Origin: Kiritimatiellia bacterium
Lineage (GTDB): Bacteria > Verrucomicrobiota > Kiritimatiellia > JAQICX01
Reading direction: 5' to 3'
Assembly (NCBI GenBank): GCA_027858345.1
Contig: JAQICX010000242.1
Location: 66,787 to 104,834, forward strand
DNA length: 38,048 nucleotides
Shown here: positions 1-8,482 of the stretch, one piece after another
How the letters are laid out: each line of letters begins with the position of its first letter
Position numbering within the stretch: position 1 is the first letter of the stretch
Notes under the pieces: model-generated
What the model was told of the DNA's origin: nothing
What the model saw: the letters and a program-made list of their open reading frames with translations, nothing else
Databases searched by the model: none
Made by a program: the position numbers and the translations under genes

Positions 1-29
1 AGGTCCATGAATTTTGATGAAATTTTCAT
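1..29 (-). CDS. Start of a fourth pilus-cluster gene (partial)
   Basis: On the minus strand an ATG at 29-27 overlaps the TGA of the upstream PilO-like gene (ATGA overlap) and opens a frame reading MKISSKFMDL before the window ends. Such 4-nt overlaps are typical of translationally coupled operon genes, so this is probably the next member of the pilus cluster. In the Akkermansia-type cluster another pilus-like protein is found near this position, but ten residues cannot identify the product. Confidence 0.45.
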
Positions 30-922
30 TGTTCACGTCCTCTTACTCTAGTTCTTCGACTATTAATGGATGGTTCAGTCGCATCTTTTTCTTTAGCTTT
101 CAGATATTTCTCGACCGATTCTAAATCAATGAAACCATCTTCTTCGAGTCGTTCGTTAAAACCAAATGATGCACATACTAAATGAACATATAATACGTCT
201 TTGTTAAATTTATCAGCTTTTAAAATTTCTATTTGTGAGACAGCAAAGAAAGTACTTTGTTTGTTGAAGTTTTCCAACAGATTAATTAGTGCTTTATATG
301 ATACGACTATATTTATTTTTATTGGGTATTCGGTGACAATGGCATTTTCTTCTTCAATTAGCATGTAATTGTTTGGCGGATAGCATTCAATGTTGTTTAT
401 TGCCTGAACACCTGATTTCATTGTCAGTCTTGTTAACTTGCTGATAACAGATAGCTGATCAAATAGTATTTCAATGTTTTGGTTATCTTCAACCTCTTCT
501 GGAAGTCCAATACTATCTGGAAGAATCATTTTGTATGATGATGCTTCTTCGCGAAGCATTAGATCTGTATTGAATAGTGAAATTTTGTAGTCAATGATTG
601 CATCTTCATTTATAGTTCTGAACGTATCATCATCTGAAAGTGTGTTAAGAAGTTTGATCGTCTCTTTTACATTTTTCCAGTTTTCTTTTAATTTGTTGTT
701 GATATTTTCTGTTCTGGCTTTCTCTAGTATCAATGGATTTGAGTAGTTTGATCTTATTTCAATCAGCTCATTTTCCAATTTTTTATTTTGGCTTGATAGT
801 TTAAAGAACTTTTGGTTCAAAGGGCGTATCAACACCAATAGTATCACAGGTATTGCAAGGAATAATATTACAATAAACGTATAATCAAAGATTGTATTTT
901 CATGTAGTTTATTAGTGTTCAT
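26..922 (-). CDS. PilO-like / Amuc_1100-type pilus-associated membrane protein
   Basis: A 298-residue inner-membrane-anchored protein. A short cytoplasmic N-terminus is followed by one hydrophobic helix (about residues 14-34), then a charged, coiled-coil-prone stretch (about 38-95), then a mixed alpha/beta region in which residues 200-265 look like a PilO-type ferredoxin-like domain. This layout matches PilO and the Amuc_1100 family, which in known systems forms the periplasmic part of the alignment complex with PilM and PilN. Its start lies 11 nt inside the preceding PilM-like gene, and its stop overlaps the next start, so it is clearly within an operon. Family membership rests on architecture and gene order more than on a sharp motif. 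A generic PilN/PilO-like coiled-coil protein is the alternative. Confidence 0.7.
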   Translation of the reverse strand: MNTNKLHENTIFDYTFIVILFLAIPVILLVLIRPLNQKFFKLSSQNKKLENELIEIRSNYSNPLILEKARTENINNKLKENWKNVKETIKLLNTLSDDDTFRTINEDAIIDYKISLFNTDLMLREEASSYKMILPDSIGLPEEVEDNQNIEILFDQLSVISKLTRLTMKSGVQAINNIECYPPNNYMLIEEENAIVTEYPIKINIVVSYKALINLLENFNKQSTFFAVSQIEILKADKFNKDVLYVHLVCASFGFNERLEEDGFIDLESVEKYLKAKEKDATEPSINSRRTRVRGREQ

Positions 923-2498
923 GTTTTAACAACTCCAATTCAACAGCAAATGCTTTGTATTCCTGATTTGTCCATAGGTTAACAGGTGTATAATTTCTCC
1001 TGATATTATCCCCCATAAGGTCGGCATTGTATATGTAATCACTATCTTTAAGTTTTGCAATCATCTCTTTTACTGATGACAGGTCATCTTTGAGTGTGTA
1101 TCCTTCAACAACAAATGATGAAAATTTTTCTGTATTGATTTTACTTTCAGCCGCATCACTATTTTTTATTGAAGCTGAGTATTTGTTTTTATCAGCAATA
1201 ACTGTAACCCAGTCGTCGGCCGATTTTGCCTTTGAAACGGCTTCAAGAACTTTTAAAAGTGAGTGATTGTTAATTATGGCATTTTTAAATGGCTTTGCCT
1301 GTATGCGATACATAATATTTTCTTGTCTTAGCTTGCTGATCTCTAATGCAAGAGCAGTTTCCTCGCTAACCTGTTTTTTTAGACCATTTTTTCGCAGTTC
1401 AAGTTCTGTCACACCTGTTTGCAGAATATATGCAATCAGTGCTTCTGTTAGCAGAAGCAGTAGGGGAACCATAAAAAATGCTTTTTGCTGGAATTTAAGA
1501 ATTCTCTTTTGGCGACGACTTTCCGGCAGCAGAGAAATATGAATTTTTTCTTGTAGAGCAATCGTTGCAAGTCCTAATGCTGTAAGAAATTGAGTATCCA
1601 GTTCGAATTTCTTTAAATCAATGTTATTAACTTCTAAACCAGTTTTTTCAGCAAGTGCGGATGTAAATGCAGGAGCAGGGTTTTCCAACGTTAATGATAT
1701 GCTATTTAAGACGATATCGTGTTTTGATGAGAAGTTTACTGCTTTGCCTATTGATGCATTAACTTCTGATTGCCATATCAAGTTTAGTCCACTTTTGCTG
1801 AAACGTCCTGTTTCTATCAAGGATAGTTGCTTTGGAAAAACGACTGTGCTGTCTTCAATTGGATTTTCCATGTTTTCTCTTGAGTACCCTGATGAGGAAA
1901 TTGACGAGTGATAAAAATATAGTGGACAGGCACTTTTTCCCATTATTATATCAGTTCCAAATATTGCAGTGTTGACCGTTAGCAGAAACTCATCGTGAGG
2001 AACAGCAGCTTCTAAGCCAGATAAAATACCAATAGATGGATGCACAATATCTATAACTTCTAAGTCAAGCTCTTCAAGAAAAGTTAAGAAGCTATTGATG
2101 TTGAGTTCACGACCTGCAATGGCAACTAATAATTTTCTTTTGTTAAGTTTAACAACCTGATAGTCTATCAGTGATAAATCTTTTGACACCATTGCAAACT
2201 CTTTTGCAAGTCGCTCTAACCCAAAAGTTATTGCTTTTGAAGAACTATCCTGGATCTCAATTGTTCTGAGCAAAGAAGAATTATGATATGATGAAACAAC
2301 GCATGGCATACCTTCCCAGCGGTTAGCCAGCAGGAATGCTTTAATAACTTTATGCTTTTCGGCTTCATTTTCCGGTAAACGAGCCCAAGCTTGTTTTAAA
2401 ATCTTGAAGCCGGCAACTTTTCTCGCACAGTGGACGACGTGTATTGAATCCTGTTTGAGGTCAATGCCTAATATTTCATTGTATTTATAACTATACAT
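912..2498 (-). CDS. PilM-like actin-fold protein fused to PilN-like domain (Amuc_1101-type)
   Basis: A 528-residue protein. Residues 1-315 resemble the PilM/FtsA-type actin-like ATPase fold, starting with the phosphate-1-like strand EILGIDLKQDSIHVV. After a basic stretch (RRQKR, about 330) comes one membrane helix (about 342-362, with MVPLLLLLTEAL), a coiled coil (365-395) and a periplasmic domain resembling PilN. A PilM-PilN fusion fits the Amuc_1101 family annotated in Verrucomicrobia and Lentisphaerae. In type IV pilus systems PilM is the cytoplasmic ring component that binds PilN. The gene starts 5 nt after the secretin stop and overlaps the following gene by 11 nt. Nucleotide-binding motifs are weak by eye, so ATPase activity is not claimed. 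Confidence 0.8.
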   Translation of the reverse strand: MYSYKYNEILGIDLKQDSIHVVHCARKVAGFKILKQAWARLPENEAEKHKVIKAFLLANRWEGMPCVVSSYHNSSLLRTIEIQDSSSKAITFGLERLAKEFAMVSKDLSLIDYQVVKLNKRKLLVAIAGRELNINSFLTFLEELDLEVIDIVHPSIGILSGLEAAVPHDEFLLTVNTAIFGTDIIMGKSACPLYFYHSSISSSGYSRENMENPIEDSTVVFPKQLSLIETGRFSKSGLNLIWQSEVNASIGKAVNFSSKHDIVLNSISLTLENPAPAFTSALAEKTGLEVNNIDLKKFELDTQFLTALGLATIALQEKIHISLLPESRRQKRILKFQQKAFFMVPLLLLLTEALIAYILQTGVTELELRKNGLKKQVSEETALALEISKLRQENIMYRIQAKPFKNAIINNHSLLKVLEAVSKAKSADDWVTVIADKNKYSASIKNSDAAESKINTEKFSSFVVEGYTLKDDLSSVKEMIAKLKDSDYIYNADLMGDNIRRNYTPVNLWTNQEYKAFAVELELLKHEH

Positions 2499-2503
2499 AT
2501 CTT

Positions 2504-4450
2504 TTAATTGAGAGGGGCTGCCGTTTCATCCAGCTCGATAATAGGATCCATCTTTTTTGATTTGAGATTGCTTGTTGTGCTGGTTGACGTTTCATCATCT
2601 AACCCCAGAGCTGTGGTTGTGAAGACATTTTCACCTTTTGCTGAAAGTACTGTTGCTGTAACAAAAATAATTAAGTTCTTTCTAACTTCTGTAGAACTTG
2701 TAGATTGAAATAGCTTACCTATGATAGGTATGTCGCCAAGGAGAGGGATTTTTTTTGTATGTTTGCTTGTCATAGATGTGATAAGTCCGCCCATAACAAC
2801 AGTCTCTCCGCTATCAACAACCACCTTTGTCTGAATTTCTCTTCGTTCAATTGTAGGAAGTTTAACTTCAACTTGTCCGAATGTATAATCTTGACCATTA
2901 GTTGACGAACCAGTTGTGTAGTAGTTGTAATCAGAAAGCTCACTAATGGTTGGTGTCAGCAGCAAACTTATTGTGTTCATATCTGCACCCACACTTGGCA
3001 CAGCAACTAGTGTAATTCCTAGTTCAGATAACATAGGCTTTCCCTTTGGCATAATTGCTGTTGTGCTGTATTTGTTGCCATTATTGTCCAGTAAGTTGAA
3101 TGCTTTAGCTTCAAATTCCTGATAATATAATAAGTCTTTGCCATGACGCAGCTTTGCTGGATTATTGTTGATGGTTGTGACTCTAGGAACTGATAGCGTC
3201 TGAGCTGTACCCGATTGATCCAGTGCATGAATCACGGCCTCGAACATTGGCTCCGTAAGAATACCCTCAAAGGACAGGTTTAAGCCCTGACTTTGATTTG
3301 CAAGATCATTAAAATTCACTATGTTGCCGGCAGCAATTGCTGTCTTGTCAGCTTCAACCCATTCCCCGTTTTTCATAACATTTTTTGTGGTTATTCCTAA
3401 AGGAGAATTTAGATACCAGTCGACTCCCAACTCTGCAAGTTCGGTCATGTTGACTTCGATAAATCTTGCTTCAATCAAGACTTGTGATGGTGTTTTATCC
3501 AAGGATGTCAAGATTTCTTCAATCATCTTTAAGTTTTCAGGTGTGTTTTTAACATAAAGAGTTTGAGTGTTTTTCTCAAGGAAAAACTGTGAGCCATTAA
3601 TAGGTGGTACAAACTTTGTGATAAGTTCTTCTATGTAAGTTGGCTTGTCTGCCAATTCTGTTGCAGAAAAAGATAGACTTGGTTCATCCTGCTTATCTGT
3701 CTTTGTCCAGTCTGATGTGTGAAACTGAAGTCCTTTATGTAACTTGTAGATTCTAGTCACTAGTGGCGCATTTTCTTGTTTTGGATCTTTTGCAGTTATC
3801 CATATAACATTTTCGCCTGCATAAAATTCAACATTAAAGTTACGAGATACATATTGAAGTAGTTCAATCAAAGGAACATCATCAATGTTAATATCAAGTT
3901 TTTTGCCTTGTCCAACGTTTTGGTCAGCTATGATATTCACACCTGTGGTATTTGAAAGTAAATCAATTATAGCAGTGAGATCTGCTCCTGTCAGATGCAT
4001 GCTTACAGACTGGTTGATGATTTTATCCATCTTGCTACTTTTTGTAGTATGTGCTTCAATACCAGTTTTTATGACTGTTCTCAAACCATAGTTTTCAGGA
4101 ATGTTCTCAGCATTTAAGACTTCCAAACCCATACGCTTCTTGCTGGCATCAGATCTGTTTTTTGCTTCTAAGGTTCTTTTTTCAATTATTGCTTGTTCAA
4201 CTTTGGTGTTCAAGTCATCAAGACCTTTTATGCTGGGATCTGTCTTTTTAAGGGCAATAAGGTCAATCATTGCCTCTTCATATTTAGCGGAGTTGTAGAG
4301 ACCAACAATTGGTTCAATTCTTGAATCTATCATTTCAACCACATCGTTGTCTGTGCCATCGGTTTTTGATTCAGGCATAACAGTTATTCCACAACCACTA
4401 AAAATATAACTGGCTACTAACAACGTCAAAATATAACTTTTTTTCTTCAT
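2504..4450 (-). CDS. Type IV pilus / type II secretion-like secretin lipoprotein (Amuc_1098-type)
   Basis: A 648-residue outer-membrane secretin. The N-terminus is a lipoprotein signal ending in the lipobox FSGC (Cys20). Residues about 150-220 form an STN/secretin N0-like domain, and about 295-350 an N1-like domain leading into SQVLIEARFIEV, the classic entry to the secretin barrel. The C-terminal region (about 410-605) holds ETVVMGGLI and KIPLLGDIPIIGKLF, diagnostic of the secretin core. It would form the gated multimeric outer-membrane channel for pilus fibres or secreted proteins. It is the first gene of the cluster, with an AGGGGA ribosome-binding site 5 nt upstream and a promoter behind it. 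The C-terminal 45 residues are hydrophilic and might bind a pilotin, but that is speculation. Confidence 0.93.
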   Translation of the reverse strand: MKKKSYILTLLVASYIFSGCGITVMPESKTDGTDNDVVEMIDSRIEPIVGLYNSAKYEEAMIDLIALKKTDPSIKGLDDLNTKVEQAIIEKRTLEAKNRSDASKKRMGLEVLNAENIPENYGLRTVIKTGIEAHTTKSSKMDKIINQSVSMHLTGADLTAIIDLLSNTTGVNIIADQNVGQGKKLDINIDDVPLIELLQYVSRNFNVEFYAGENVIWITAKDPKQENAPLVTRIYKLHKGLQFHTSDWTKTDKQDEPSLSFSATELADKPTYIEELITKFVPPINGSQFFLEKNTQTLYVKNTPENLKMIEEILTSLDKTPSQVLIEARFIEVNMTELAELGVDWYLNSPLGITTKNVMKNGEWVEADKTAIAAGNIVNFNDLANQSQGLNLSFEGILTEPMFEAVIHALDQSGTAQTLSVPRVTTINNNPAKLRHGKDLLYYQEFEAKAFNLLDNNGNKYSTTAIMPKGKPMLSELGITLVAVPSVGADMNTISLLLTPTISELSDYNYYTTGSSTNGQDYTFGQVEVKLPTIERREIQTKVVVDSGETVVMGGLITSMTSKHTKKIPLLGDIPIIGKLFQSTSSTEVRKNLIIFVTATVLSAKGENVFTTTALGLDDETSTSTTSNLKSKKMDPIIELDETAAPLN

Positions 4451-4511
4451 GAAGTCCCCTAAATTTGTAAAAATTGAGGCAAAAAATTGCCTTTTCTAAA
4501 ATAAAACATGT

Positions 4512-4540
4512 ATTATACGCATTTACTATGTACAAAACAA
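4512..4540 (-). promoter_or_regulatory. Sigma70-type promoter of the pilus operon
   Basis: On the minus strand TTGTTT (4540-4535) is separated by exactly 17 nt from a perfect TATAAT (4517-4512), about 60 nt upstream of the secretin start. A small hairpin (AGGCAA / TTGCCT, about 4479-4494) lies in the leader. The 4451-4599 gap is the divergent control region shared with the outer-membrane protein gene on the plus strand. Confidence 0.65.
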
Positions 4541-4599
4541 TACAAAGTTATTAAAATAATTTCAATTTATTAATAACAACAAATGAAAGTTTTTTACAA

Positions 4600-5358
4600 A
4601 TGAATGAACGAATTACTGTTTTTATGGCAATTTGCTGGGCTATTTTGGGTGTAAATTTATTTGGCGAGACGATTAATCAGACAGATACACCACTTTTTAG
4701 GGTTGAAGGTGACCAACCTTTTGCTTTTTGCTTGAAAGCAGAGATTGGAAGTAGAGATCTTGAGCACAATGATGTTTATGTTTCAATGGATAAAACAAGA
4801 TACACCGCTGAGCTTGCTGTTGACGTTCTTCCATTCATGGGGTTGTTTGCAGAAGCAGGGGTTGCACAGGCAACACTTGACAACAGAAACAACGACGATG
4901 GGTCTTATGGTTTCACATGGGGGCTTGGTGCAGACTTCAATCTTTTAGAGTTTTTGATTTCGGAGTCTCCTGTTATAGGTAAGAAGCAATGGTTGCAGTT
5001 GAGAGTTCGTGCAAAAGTTGAGTCAAATGAGTCAAATATGCCTGGTGCAGATTTCTCATGGTACGAGTATAAAGTTATTCCATCAATTATATATAACAAC
5101 AATTTAAAGACCAAAGTTAATATCAACCCAACTCAACCAATGGCAGTTGCAACCGAGATTGGACTTATCTTTTCGCAGATTGACGGAAAAACTGAACCTT
5201 TTGATGAAGAACAAATTGACTTTTCAGAGGCAGATAACATTGGTGTTCTTTTGGGGGTTGCATTTCTTGGCAAGAATGATTGGATTTGCAGGGTGAATGG
5301 CGAGCTTTATGGAAGTGGTGGTGGAAGTGCCATCTTCTCTATTGGATACAATTTTTAA
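4600..5358 (+). CDS. Small outer-membrane beta-barrel protein
   Basis: A 252-residue protein with an N-terminal export signal (charged start, hydrophobic core MAICWAILGVNLFG, about residues 9-22). The rest alternates polar and hydrophobic residues as in amphipathic strands and ends in the aromatic terminus SIGYNF, which is typical of outer-membrane barrels recognised by the Bam machinery. Several strands carry Gly/aromatic pairs (YGFTWGLGADF, TEIGLIF, GVLLGVAFLG). It is divergent from the pilus operon, about 150 nt from the secretin start, so a shared regulatory region is possible. It resembles generic OmpW/OmpA-like 8-10-strand barrels in size, but no specific family is recognised. The start is the first ATG of the frame; the second Met at residue 9 would shorten the signal to its hydrophobic core. 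Confidence 0.75.
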   Translation: MNERITVFMAICWAILGVNLFGETINQTDTPLFRVEGDQPFAFCLKAEIGSRDLEHNDVYVSMDKTRYTAELAVDVLPFMGLFAEAGVAQATLDNRNNDDGSYGFTWGLGADFNLLEFLISESPVIGKKQWLQLRVRAKVESNESNMPGADFSWYEYKVIPSIIYNNNLKTKVNINPTQPMAVATEIGLIFSQIDGKTEPFDEEQIDFSEADNIGVLLGVAFLGKNDWICRVNGELYGSGGGSAIFSIGYNF

Positions 5359-5609
5359 TGCCACAATTGTATGATAAAGGTGAAAAATAATTTATTATGA
5401 CAATGAGGATCCCGCAGGGCGGGATCGCTCCCGTTTTTCCAAGAAAACCTTTGTTTGCATGCTGGGATCCTCCTTCGCCAGCTACTTAAATAAATAGCTG
5501 GGTCTACGTTGCGACAGGTCTATAAGATCCTCGTTATCATAACTACGTTCAACCGAAAAATAGAGATGAACTGTATACTATTAAAAAAAATCTAAGATTT
5601 TTTTTAAAT
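5359..5609. repeat. Intergenic repeat-like region with hairpins
   Basis: This gap has no credible gene. It holds GATCCCGC-AGG-GCGGGATC at 5408-5426 (8-bp stem, 3-nt loop), then a second inverted repeat around CCAGCTA / TAGCTGG (about 5478-5501). At 5580-5609 an A-rich arm and its T-rich complement form a 13-nt perfect-to-near-perfect stem around TAA, which could act as a bidirectional terminator. The motif CAACCGAAAAA (about 5550-5560) matches the terminal sequence of other intergenic elements in this window. The region is probably an eroded or composite repeat element. Confidence 0.55.
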
Positions 5610-5657
5610 GAGACGTTTTAACAATATAGTAAATTTAACAAATAGGGAAAAAGAACA

Positions 5658-6809
5658 ATGAATACAAGAAAGATGAGAATCTTATTAATGTTAGGATGTG
5701 CTGCAGCAATATCATGCAATACATATGCGCAGAAAATTGTTTCAAAATCAACAACATCAAGTGGAACTGATATATCCGTTCAAAATGAAATTGATGCAGC
5801 AATTAACCGCGGACTAGATTGGCTTGCAGCGGAACAGAATCCAGATGGTTCATGGTCAAACACAAATTTTCCGGCTTTAACAGCTCTGCCAATGATGGCA
5901 TTTATTAATTCTGACTATCCAGGCAAAGGAAAAGTTTTGGATAAAGCCTCAAAGTTTCTGCTTTCATGTGTTCAAAAAGATGGTGGAATATATATTGATA
6001 ATACAGTTCGTAAGGGTGGTGGACTTTCAAATTATAACACATCAATTTCCATGCTGGCATTGTATATGATGAAAAACCCTTCATTTAATCAGACAATTCT
6101 TAATGCAAGAATATTTGTAGCCAAAAGTCAGTTGTTTGGTGACACTGAATTTGCTGGTGGTTTTGGATACGATTCAGCAAGAAACAGAAACTACACAGAC
6201 CTTCTCAACACATATTATGCAGTTCAAGCCATGTCTTTGACAAAAGGTATTGAAGAGAGTAGACCTAGTAACGAGACAAAAGCTTCTATCGATTGGTCTG
6301 GGGTAAGAAAGTATATTGAAAAGATGCAAAACAAACCAGATACTGGCGAAGATAATGCTGGTGGTTTCTTTTACAAACCAGGAGAATCAAAGGCTGGTAC
6401 AACAAACATAAACAACAAGGTTGTCCTTAGATCTTATGGAAGCATTACATATGCAGGCATCATGGCATTGCTCTACTCGGATGTCAGCAGAGATGATCCT
6501 CGTGTGATATCGGCTCTGGATTGGGCATCGAATCACTGGACTCTTGAAGAAAATCCAAACATGGGGGACCAAGGGTTGTTTTTCTTCTATAACATAATTA
6601 CAAAAACTTTAGATGCAGCAAACGTAAATGTGATTACAACTCCTAATAACCAGCACATTAACTGGAAAAAACAGATGGCTGAAAAGCTGATAAGCACTCA
6701 AAAAGTTGAAAATGGTAAGGGCTATTGGCTGAATGATACGGGGCGCTTCTGGGAAAACGATAAGGTGCTGGATACTGCTTATTCATTGACGGCATTGGAA
6801 GCTCTGTAA
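5658..6809 (+). CDS. Exported prenyltransferase/squalene-cyclase-repeat protein
   Basis: A 383-residue protein with a cleavable export signal. Either the lipobox-like AISC (Cys20) or a signal peptidase I site after TYA is used. The mature part consists of repeated helical hairpins of the terpenoid-cyclase alpha/alpha-toroid type, with recognisable QN-x-DGSW, QKDGGI, DNAGGFFYKPG and GQGxFFFY-like turns at about residues 60-70, 110-115, 230-240 and 300-310. The DxDD catalytic motif of true squalene-hopene cyclases was not found. Family members with a signal peptide in PVC bacteria are generally of unknown function and probably bind rather than cyclise. The gene is monocistronic, flanked by hairpin-rich spacers. 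An A-rich leader with GGGAAAAA precedes the ATG. Confidence 0.75.
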   Translation: MNTRKMRILLMLGCAAAISCNTYAQKIVSKSTTSSGTDISVQNEIDAAINRGLDWLAAEQNPDGSWSNTNFPALTALPMMAFINSDYPGKGKVLDKASKFLLSCVQKDGGIYIDNTVRKGGGLSNYNTSISMLALYMMKNPSFNQTILNARIFVAKSQLFGDTEFAGGFGYDSARNRNYTDLLNTYYAVQAMSLTKGIEESRPSNETKASIDWSGVRKYIEKMQNKPDTGEDNAGGFFYKPGESKAGTTNINNKVVLRSYGSITYAGIMALLYSDVSRDDPRVISALDWASNHWTLEENPNMGDQGLFFFYNIITKTLDAANVNVITTPNNQHINWKKQMAEKLISTQKVENGKGYWLNDTGRFWENDKVLDTAYSLTALEAL

Positions 6810-6821
6810 AATCAATTAAAA

Positions 6822-7119
6822 ATTAAGGCTCTCTCTCGGTTTCCATGGGTAAAAAGAAAATTAATAAATCTTAGCCACGGATGAACACGGATAATAAATG
6901 TTCGACTACGTTGTAGTCGTTATGTAATGTTTAACATTTATCCCCGTATTTCATACGGGGCTATTAATATTAGACCACTCCGTGGTCATTAGCAACTGCG
7001 AAGCAGTTGAACTTTAGTAGCCCCGTATGCAATACGGGGTTAGTTATAATAACATAAGACGACCCTGAAGGGGTCGAACAAAAAGGCATGACCCACGGAA
7101 ACCGTGACAGAGCCATAAT
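6822..7119. mobile_element. TIR-bounded intergenic element A with a seven-hairpin array
   Basis: The 29-bp left arm (6822-6850) and the reverse complement of the right arm (7091-7119) match at 25 positions, with shared cores GGCTCT and CGGTTTCC. Inside lie the sequence TTAGCCACGGATGAACACGG (6870-6889), also seen in element C, and a run of short perfect or near-perfect hairpins with 3-nt loops, listed separately. No open frame of note is present. The copies of AATTAAAAATT just outside both arms extend the symmetry. It looks like a non-autonomous, MITE-like unit. No target-site duplication was established. Confidence 0.6.
6903..7106. repeat. Array of seven triloop hairpins
   Basis: Seven hairpins occur in 204 nt, each with a 3-nt loop: CGACTAC-GTT-GTAGTCG (6903-6919), CCCCGTAT-TTC-ATACGGGG (6942-6960), GACCAC-TCC-GTGGTC (6973-6987), CAACTGC-GAA-GCAGTTG (6993-7009), CCCCGTAT-GCA-ATACGGGG (7021-7039), CGACCCT-GAA-GGGGTCG with one T-G pair (7060-7076) and CACGG-AAA-CCGTG (7094-7106). 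Stems are perfect while loops differ, and units 2 and 5 share the same stem with different loops. Confidence 0.8.
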
Positions 7120-7218
7120 TAAGAATTAAAAATTGGTGAATGATGGTTGCGATGTTATTGCTTCAAGACGGGGGCCATGACCACGCCAAAAAAAATCATC
7201 AAAATCAAGGTATAAACA

Positions 7219-8385
7219 ATGAAAAAAGGCTTTCTTGACAAATTAATAGCAAAAATTGACTTGGTTGACTCCGAAAGTCTTCAAGGTCATTTTTTGCGTC
7301 TAAGTAGTGAGCGTGGACTTCTTGAAACAATTTTTCAGTCGATGCATGAGGGAATTCTTGTGCTTGATAAGAGTGGAGAAATCAGCTATGCAAATAGTTC
7401 TGCTGAAAAACTTTTGGCATTCAATGCAAAAGAGGCCAAAGGTAAACACATTGAGGACTATATTCCAGGTGTACACTGGAATAGAATCATCTCTTTTGAC
7501 GAGGGCGAATGGTCGCGTCTGATATCGCGCGATATTGAAATCACATATCCTGAATATAAGTTGATAAATTTTTATGTTGTTCCACTGGCGGAAGACCAGG
7601 AGAAACCTGAAGGTTTGATTATTATATTGCGAGACGTCATGGATAAGAGAAAGCAGGAAGAGAGTACTATCAATTCTGAACGCTTTGAAGCAATTCAACT
7701 TTTGGCAGCAAGTGTTGCACATGAAATTGGTAATCCACTAAATGCTTTGAATATACACCTTCAGCTATTACAACGTGAAACAGGCAACATTGAAAACCAG
7801 GAAGTTAGGAATAGTATAGAAGAGTTGACTCAGGTTGCGGTGGATGAAGTGTCACGACTTGATACAATAATTACTGAATTTTTGAAAGCAATAAGACCGT
7901 CCATGCCTGACCTTAAGACAGAGAATATACAGCAAATTTTAGAAGAGACCCTAATGCTTATTCAGAATGATGTGTCAAATCGAGACATAAGCATTGAGGT
8001 TGATACAAATGGTGTACTCCCTATGATAAAGGTTGATAAAGGTCAAATTAAGCAGGCCTTTTTCAACGTCATCAAAAATGCACTTCAGGTTATGCCTGAT
8101 GGTGGAAAGCTTATTATATCTCTTTCAAGTTCTGATGATTTTCTTGGCATTGCATTTCGTGACACAGGAACCGGAATATCAAAGAAAGATTTTGCACATG
8201 TGTTTGAACCATATCATACTACCAAAGAAAAAGGTAGTGGGCTGGGGCTTATGATTGTTCAGAGAATTGTACAGAACCATGGTGGACAAATTGAACTTGT
8301 CTCTCAGGAAAACAAAGGCACTGTCTTTACTATTCTGCTTCCTCTCAGCGAACGAAGAGTCAGACTCCTAACCTCGGAACAATAA
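7219..8385 (+). CDS. PAS-domain sensor histidine kinase (NtrB-like)
   Basis: A 388-residue soluble two-component kinase with no membrane helix. Residues about 33-145 are a PAS domain (GILVLDKSGEISYANSSAEKLL). The H-box SVAHEIGNPLNAL carries the phospho-accepting His168, and the ATP-binding domain shows an N-box (NVIKNALQ), DTGTGI and GSGLGL. This arrangement matches cytosolic NtrB/AtoS-type kinases that phosphorylate an NtrC-type regulator. No response regulator is adjacent, so the partner is encoded elsewhere. It lies 97 nt upstream of the exosortase gene on the same strand. Co-expression and a role in regulating the sorting system are possible but unproven. An AAGG motif precedes the ATG. 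Confidence 0.93.
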   Translation: MKKGFLDKLIAKIDLVDSESLQGHFLRLSSERGLLETIFQSMHEGILVLDKSGEISYANSSAEKLLAFNAKEAKGKHIEDYIPGVHWNRIISFDEGEWSRLISRDIEITYPEYKLINFYVVPLAEDQEKPEGLIIILRDVMDKRKQEESTINSERFEAIQLLAASVAHEIGNPLNALNIHLQLLQRETGNIENQEVRNSIEELTQVAVDEVSRLDTIITEFLKAIRPSMPDLKTENIQQILEETLMLIQNDVSNRDISIEVDTNGVLPMIKVDKGQIKQAFFNVIKNALQVMPDGGKLIISLSSSDDFLGIAFRDTGTGISKKDFAHVFEPYHTTKEKGSGLGLMIVQRIVQNHGGQIELVSQENKGTVFTILLPLSERRVRLLTSEQ

Positions 8386-8482
8386 ACAGTTGCGGGACAA
8401 CAAAAGAAGTGCGCAAATGCGTAAGTGCTTAAGTTCGCAAATTGGGATTCGTCTCTTGTTTAATTAATAATTTGGGGTGATT

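Noticed and set aside
6903-7106. CRISPR array
   Set aside because: The units are self-complementary hairpins with different stems, not identical repeats with regular spacers, and no cas genes are present.
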